Of a stretch of 23,731 bases of DNA, positions 23,055-23,731 are shown piece by piece. Positions within the stretch are counted from its first letter, which is position 1; each line of letters starts with the position of its first letter. The translations under genes were made by a program, and so were the position numbers. The notes beneath the pieces were generated by a model that saw nothing but the letters and a program-made list of their open reading frames with translations, was not told the DNA's origin and ran no database searches. Source of the stretch: M55B174 sp964618065 (GTDB lineage: Bacteria > Patescibacteriota > Minisyncoccia > CAIUEV01 > JAHKAQ01); contig CAZTZK010000010.1 of the NCBI GenBank assembly GCA_964618065.1, forward strand, positions 1 to 23,731. The letters run 5' to 3'.

Positions 23055-23391
23055 TCTCTTGCCAAATAAAAGACTTGTGTGAGATAAATTTAAGTTCCCA
23101 GGCTATTCTTAAAAGCTGGCGTAAGTTTTCCAATTTTGAATTAAAAATAATTAAAAGCTTTCCCCTCTCATAATGAGGAGACCTTTGCATTAGACTTAAA
23201 ATTTTTAAAATATCAAAAGCCCGAGAACAAATTTCTCCCTTTAAGAAACATTCCTGTTTAACCGGGAAATTATGTACCTTTTTTAAAAGCCAAACTAAAT
23301 ACTGCCGATATTTTTTGAGCACTATTAGCTTTCTAACATTGGAGGATTCTTTTCTTTTTCTATTGTTTTTGCGTCTGCTTCTACTATTCAT
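22990..23391 (-). CDS. avd: Avd-like DGR accessory protein (four-helix bundle)
   Basis: Avd proteins are small basic helical bundles that assemble as pentamers, bind the RT and nucleic acid, and are needed for mutagenic homing. The 133 aa product has a very basic N-terminus (RSRRKNNRKRK) and a mainly helical body with the family-like landmarks: LVWLLKKVHNFP (32-43), ICSRAFDILKIL, LENLRQLLRIAWELKFIS (87-104) and a closing DEVGRMVYG (116-124). The match is by pattern recognition, supported by location between RT and VR. The final 21 or so codons, including the GRM motif, are encoded antisense to the RT tail. It is co-oriented with the target gene and the TR, not with the RT. Confidence 0.8.
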   Translation of the reverse strand: MNSRSRRKNNRKRKESSNVRKLIVLKKYRQYLVWLLKKVHNFPVKQECFLKGEICSRAFDILKILSLMQRSPHYERGKLLIIFNSKLENLRQLLRIAWELKFISHKSFIWQETKIDEVGRMVYGLASFPSRSQ

Positions 23392-23440
23392 TTTTAAAAC
23401 CCTAAAATTTAAAGCCTTAAAAATAGCCCAGAAAATTTTT

Positions 23441-23480
23441 GTTGAAACACTCCGCCCTGTATAGGGCTACGCGTTTCAAC
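23441..23480. repeat. Stem-loop 3 downstream of the DGR target gene
   Basis: An outer 8-bp stem GTTGAAAC/GTTTCAAC (23441-23448 and 23473-23480) encloses a 5-bp inner stem GCCCT-GTAT-AGGGC (23454-23467) separated by an asymmetric internal loop region. There is no T-tract of note on either strand, so a terminator role is weak. It lies between avd and the VR-proximal hairpins. Confidence 0.7.
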
Positions 23481-23492
23481 AAGGGGGTAAGA

Positions 23493-23513
23493 CCTCGCCC
23501 TAAACGGGCGAGG
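23493..23513. repeat. Stem-loop 2 downstream of the DGR target gene
   Basis: The 8-bp GC-rich stem CCTCGCCC/GGGCGAGG has a 5-nt loop (TAAAC). Its ACCTCGC start is shared with the VR-proximal hairpin, which suggests the two are related or duplicated. Confidence 0.75.
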
Positions 23514-23520
23514 GAAGGAG

Positions 23521-23545
23521 CTTAACCTCGCTAGGCGAGGTTAAG
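23521..23545. repeat. VR-proximal hairpin/cruciform (stem-loop 1)
   Basis: A perfect 11-bp stem (CTTAACCTCGC and its complement) with a 3-nt TAG loop lies one base from the end of the VR homology at 23547. Hairpins placed just downstream of the VR are a known feature of DGR target recognition in Bordetella phage BPP-1. No such hairpin flanks the TR copy, which helps mark this repeat as the recipient. Confidence 0.85.
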
Positions 23546-23546
23546 C

Positions 23547-23668
23547 AAAGACTACCGGGCACACCGAAAACCGACGTAGGAGCTCGTGTCCGTCGGCAAG
23601 TTGCTCAATCCCAGCGCAAAAACACCGCAATTAGACGTAAAGTACCAATAGCCGCCACGGTGAAAAGC
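23547..23668 (-). repeat. DGR variable repeat (VR)
   Basis: This segment matches the TR at 110 of 122 positions with no gaps. All 12 differences are at TR sense-strand adenines: seven A-to-G and five A-to-T. The changed codons give N to Y, F, S or D, K to G, T to A and I to V, while C, W, G, R and F framework residues stay fixed. It includes the last codons and the TAG stop of the target gene. The 3' end (28 bp without a change) is the likely initiation-of-mutagenic-homology region, next to the hairpin at 23521. Confidence 0.95.
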
Positions 23669-23731
23669 ATACAAAGTAGTCCCCAATTCGTCTTGTCCCC
23701 AAGTGTAAAGTCTGCCAATACCGTTAGTGCT
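23552..23731 (-). CDS. DGR target (variable) protein, C-terminal part only
   Basis: Only the final 59 codons are in the window; the gene continues past the right end. The visible part reads GRLYTWGQDELGTTLYAFHR and then the variable segment, ending in VGFRCAR-stop. The HRGGxW ... CGVF ... GFRCAR layout matches the C-terminus of the C-type-lectin-like/formylglycine-generating-enzyme-like fold used by many DGR targets, in which scattered surface residues vary on a fixed scaffold. Variable sites here (Y28, Y30, F31, A39, G41, S43, D48, S50, Y52 and V53 in the fragment) are mostly aromatic or small polar residues. The domain upstream, cell location and ligand are unknown. Confidence 0.88.
   Translation of the reverse strand, partial: STNGIGRLYTWGQDELGTTLYAFHRGGYWYFTSNCGVFALGLSNLPTDTSSYVGFRCAR

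Larger units (their letters stand above)
21507..23731. mobile_element. Diversity-generating retroelement (DGR) cassette
   Basis: The cassette contains a template repeat, a reverse transcriptase of DGR type, an Avd-like accessory protein, a stem-loop group and a variable repeat at the 3' end of a target gene that runs off the window. In known DGRs the RT copies TR RNA with errors at adenines, and the cDNA replaces the VR, diversifying a ligand-binding protein. The repeats here differ only at TR adenines. The order from left to right is terminator, TR (-), RT (+), avd (-), stem-loops, VR/target (-). The RT is inverted relative to the other parts. The right boundary is unknown because the target gene is cut by the window end. 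Confidence 0.93.

Noticed and set aside
23441..23545. CRISPR-like repeats or an intrinsic terminator
   Set aside because: The stems differ in sequence and spacing, there are no spacers of regular length, and no T-tract follows. They are better described as separate stem-loops beside the VR.

Overview
This AT-rich window looks like a chromosomal segment of a Candidate Phyla Radiation (Patescibacteria) bacterium, probably a Parcubacteria-like lineage. The evidence is compact informational and cell-division genes packed in long co-oriented runs, short versions of several housekeeping proteins, few obvious Shine-Dalgarno sites, an orphan XerC/D-like recombinase, and an Avd-containing diversity-generating retroelement (DGR), a combination common in that radiation. 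UGA is a stop here: secE ends in TGA and prfB (release factor 2) keeps a +1 frameshift at UGA. This argues against the lineages that recode UGA as glycine. The exact lineage cannot be settled from sequence alone.

Layout. 1-3028 (+): tyrosine recombinase and recG. 3039-9680 (-): a run read from right to left as rpsB, tsf, a CheY-like receiver, scpA, an unrecognised membrane protein, scpB, a D-Ala-D-Ala carboxypeptidase and mraY. It links translation, chromosome segregation and wall synthesis. 9758-9833 (-): tRNA-Thr(GGU). 9883-13308 (-): prfB (with programmed frameshift), ftsE, ftsX and a membrane-anchored TPR protein, with a good promoter upstream of prfB. 13587-14687 (+): a RAYT/Y1 HUH transposase whose frame carries two perfect palindromes and a G-rich repeat. 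14753-14825 (+): tRNA-Gly(CCC). 14938-17155 (-): folD and glyA (one-carbon metabolism). 17240-17328: a REPIN-like inverted pair of REP hairpins. 17360-21144 (-): secE, nusG, rplK, rplA, a HAD phosphatase, tmk and dut, driven by a clear sigma70-type promoter at 21200-21228.

The notable system is the DGR at 21507-23731. A template repeat (TR, 21705-21826, minus-strand sense) is matched without gaps over 122 bp by a variable repeat (VR, 23547-23668). The VR forms the end of a C-type-lectin/FGE-like target protein whose 5' part lies beyond the window. All 12 differences fall at adenines of the TR sense strand (7 A-to-G, 5 A-to-T), which is the signature of adenine-specific mutagenic retrohoming. 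Between the repeats lie a DGR-type reverse transcriptase (IGNLTSQ and YVDD motifs) on the plus strand and an Avd-like four-helix-bundle protein on the minus strand; their 3' ends overlap by 65 bp. An 11-bp-stem hairpin sits one base beyond the VR, as expected for DGR target recognition, and two more stem-loops follow it. The RT is inverted relative to TR, avd and target, so the TR RNA must be transcribed divergently from, or antisense through, the RT gene. This is an unusual arrangement.

The left flank of the DGR holds decayed REP repeats, a RAYT remnant and a strong bidirectional terminator that would end the TR transcript.
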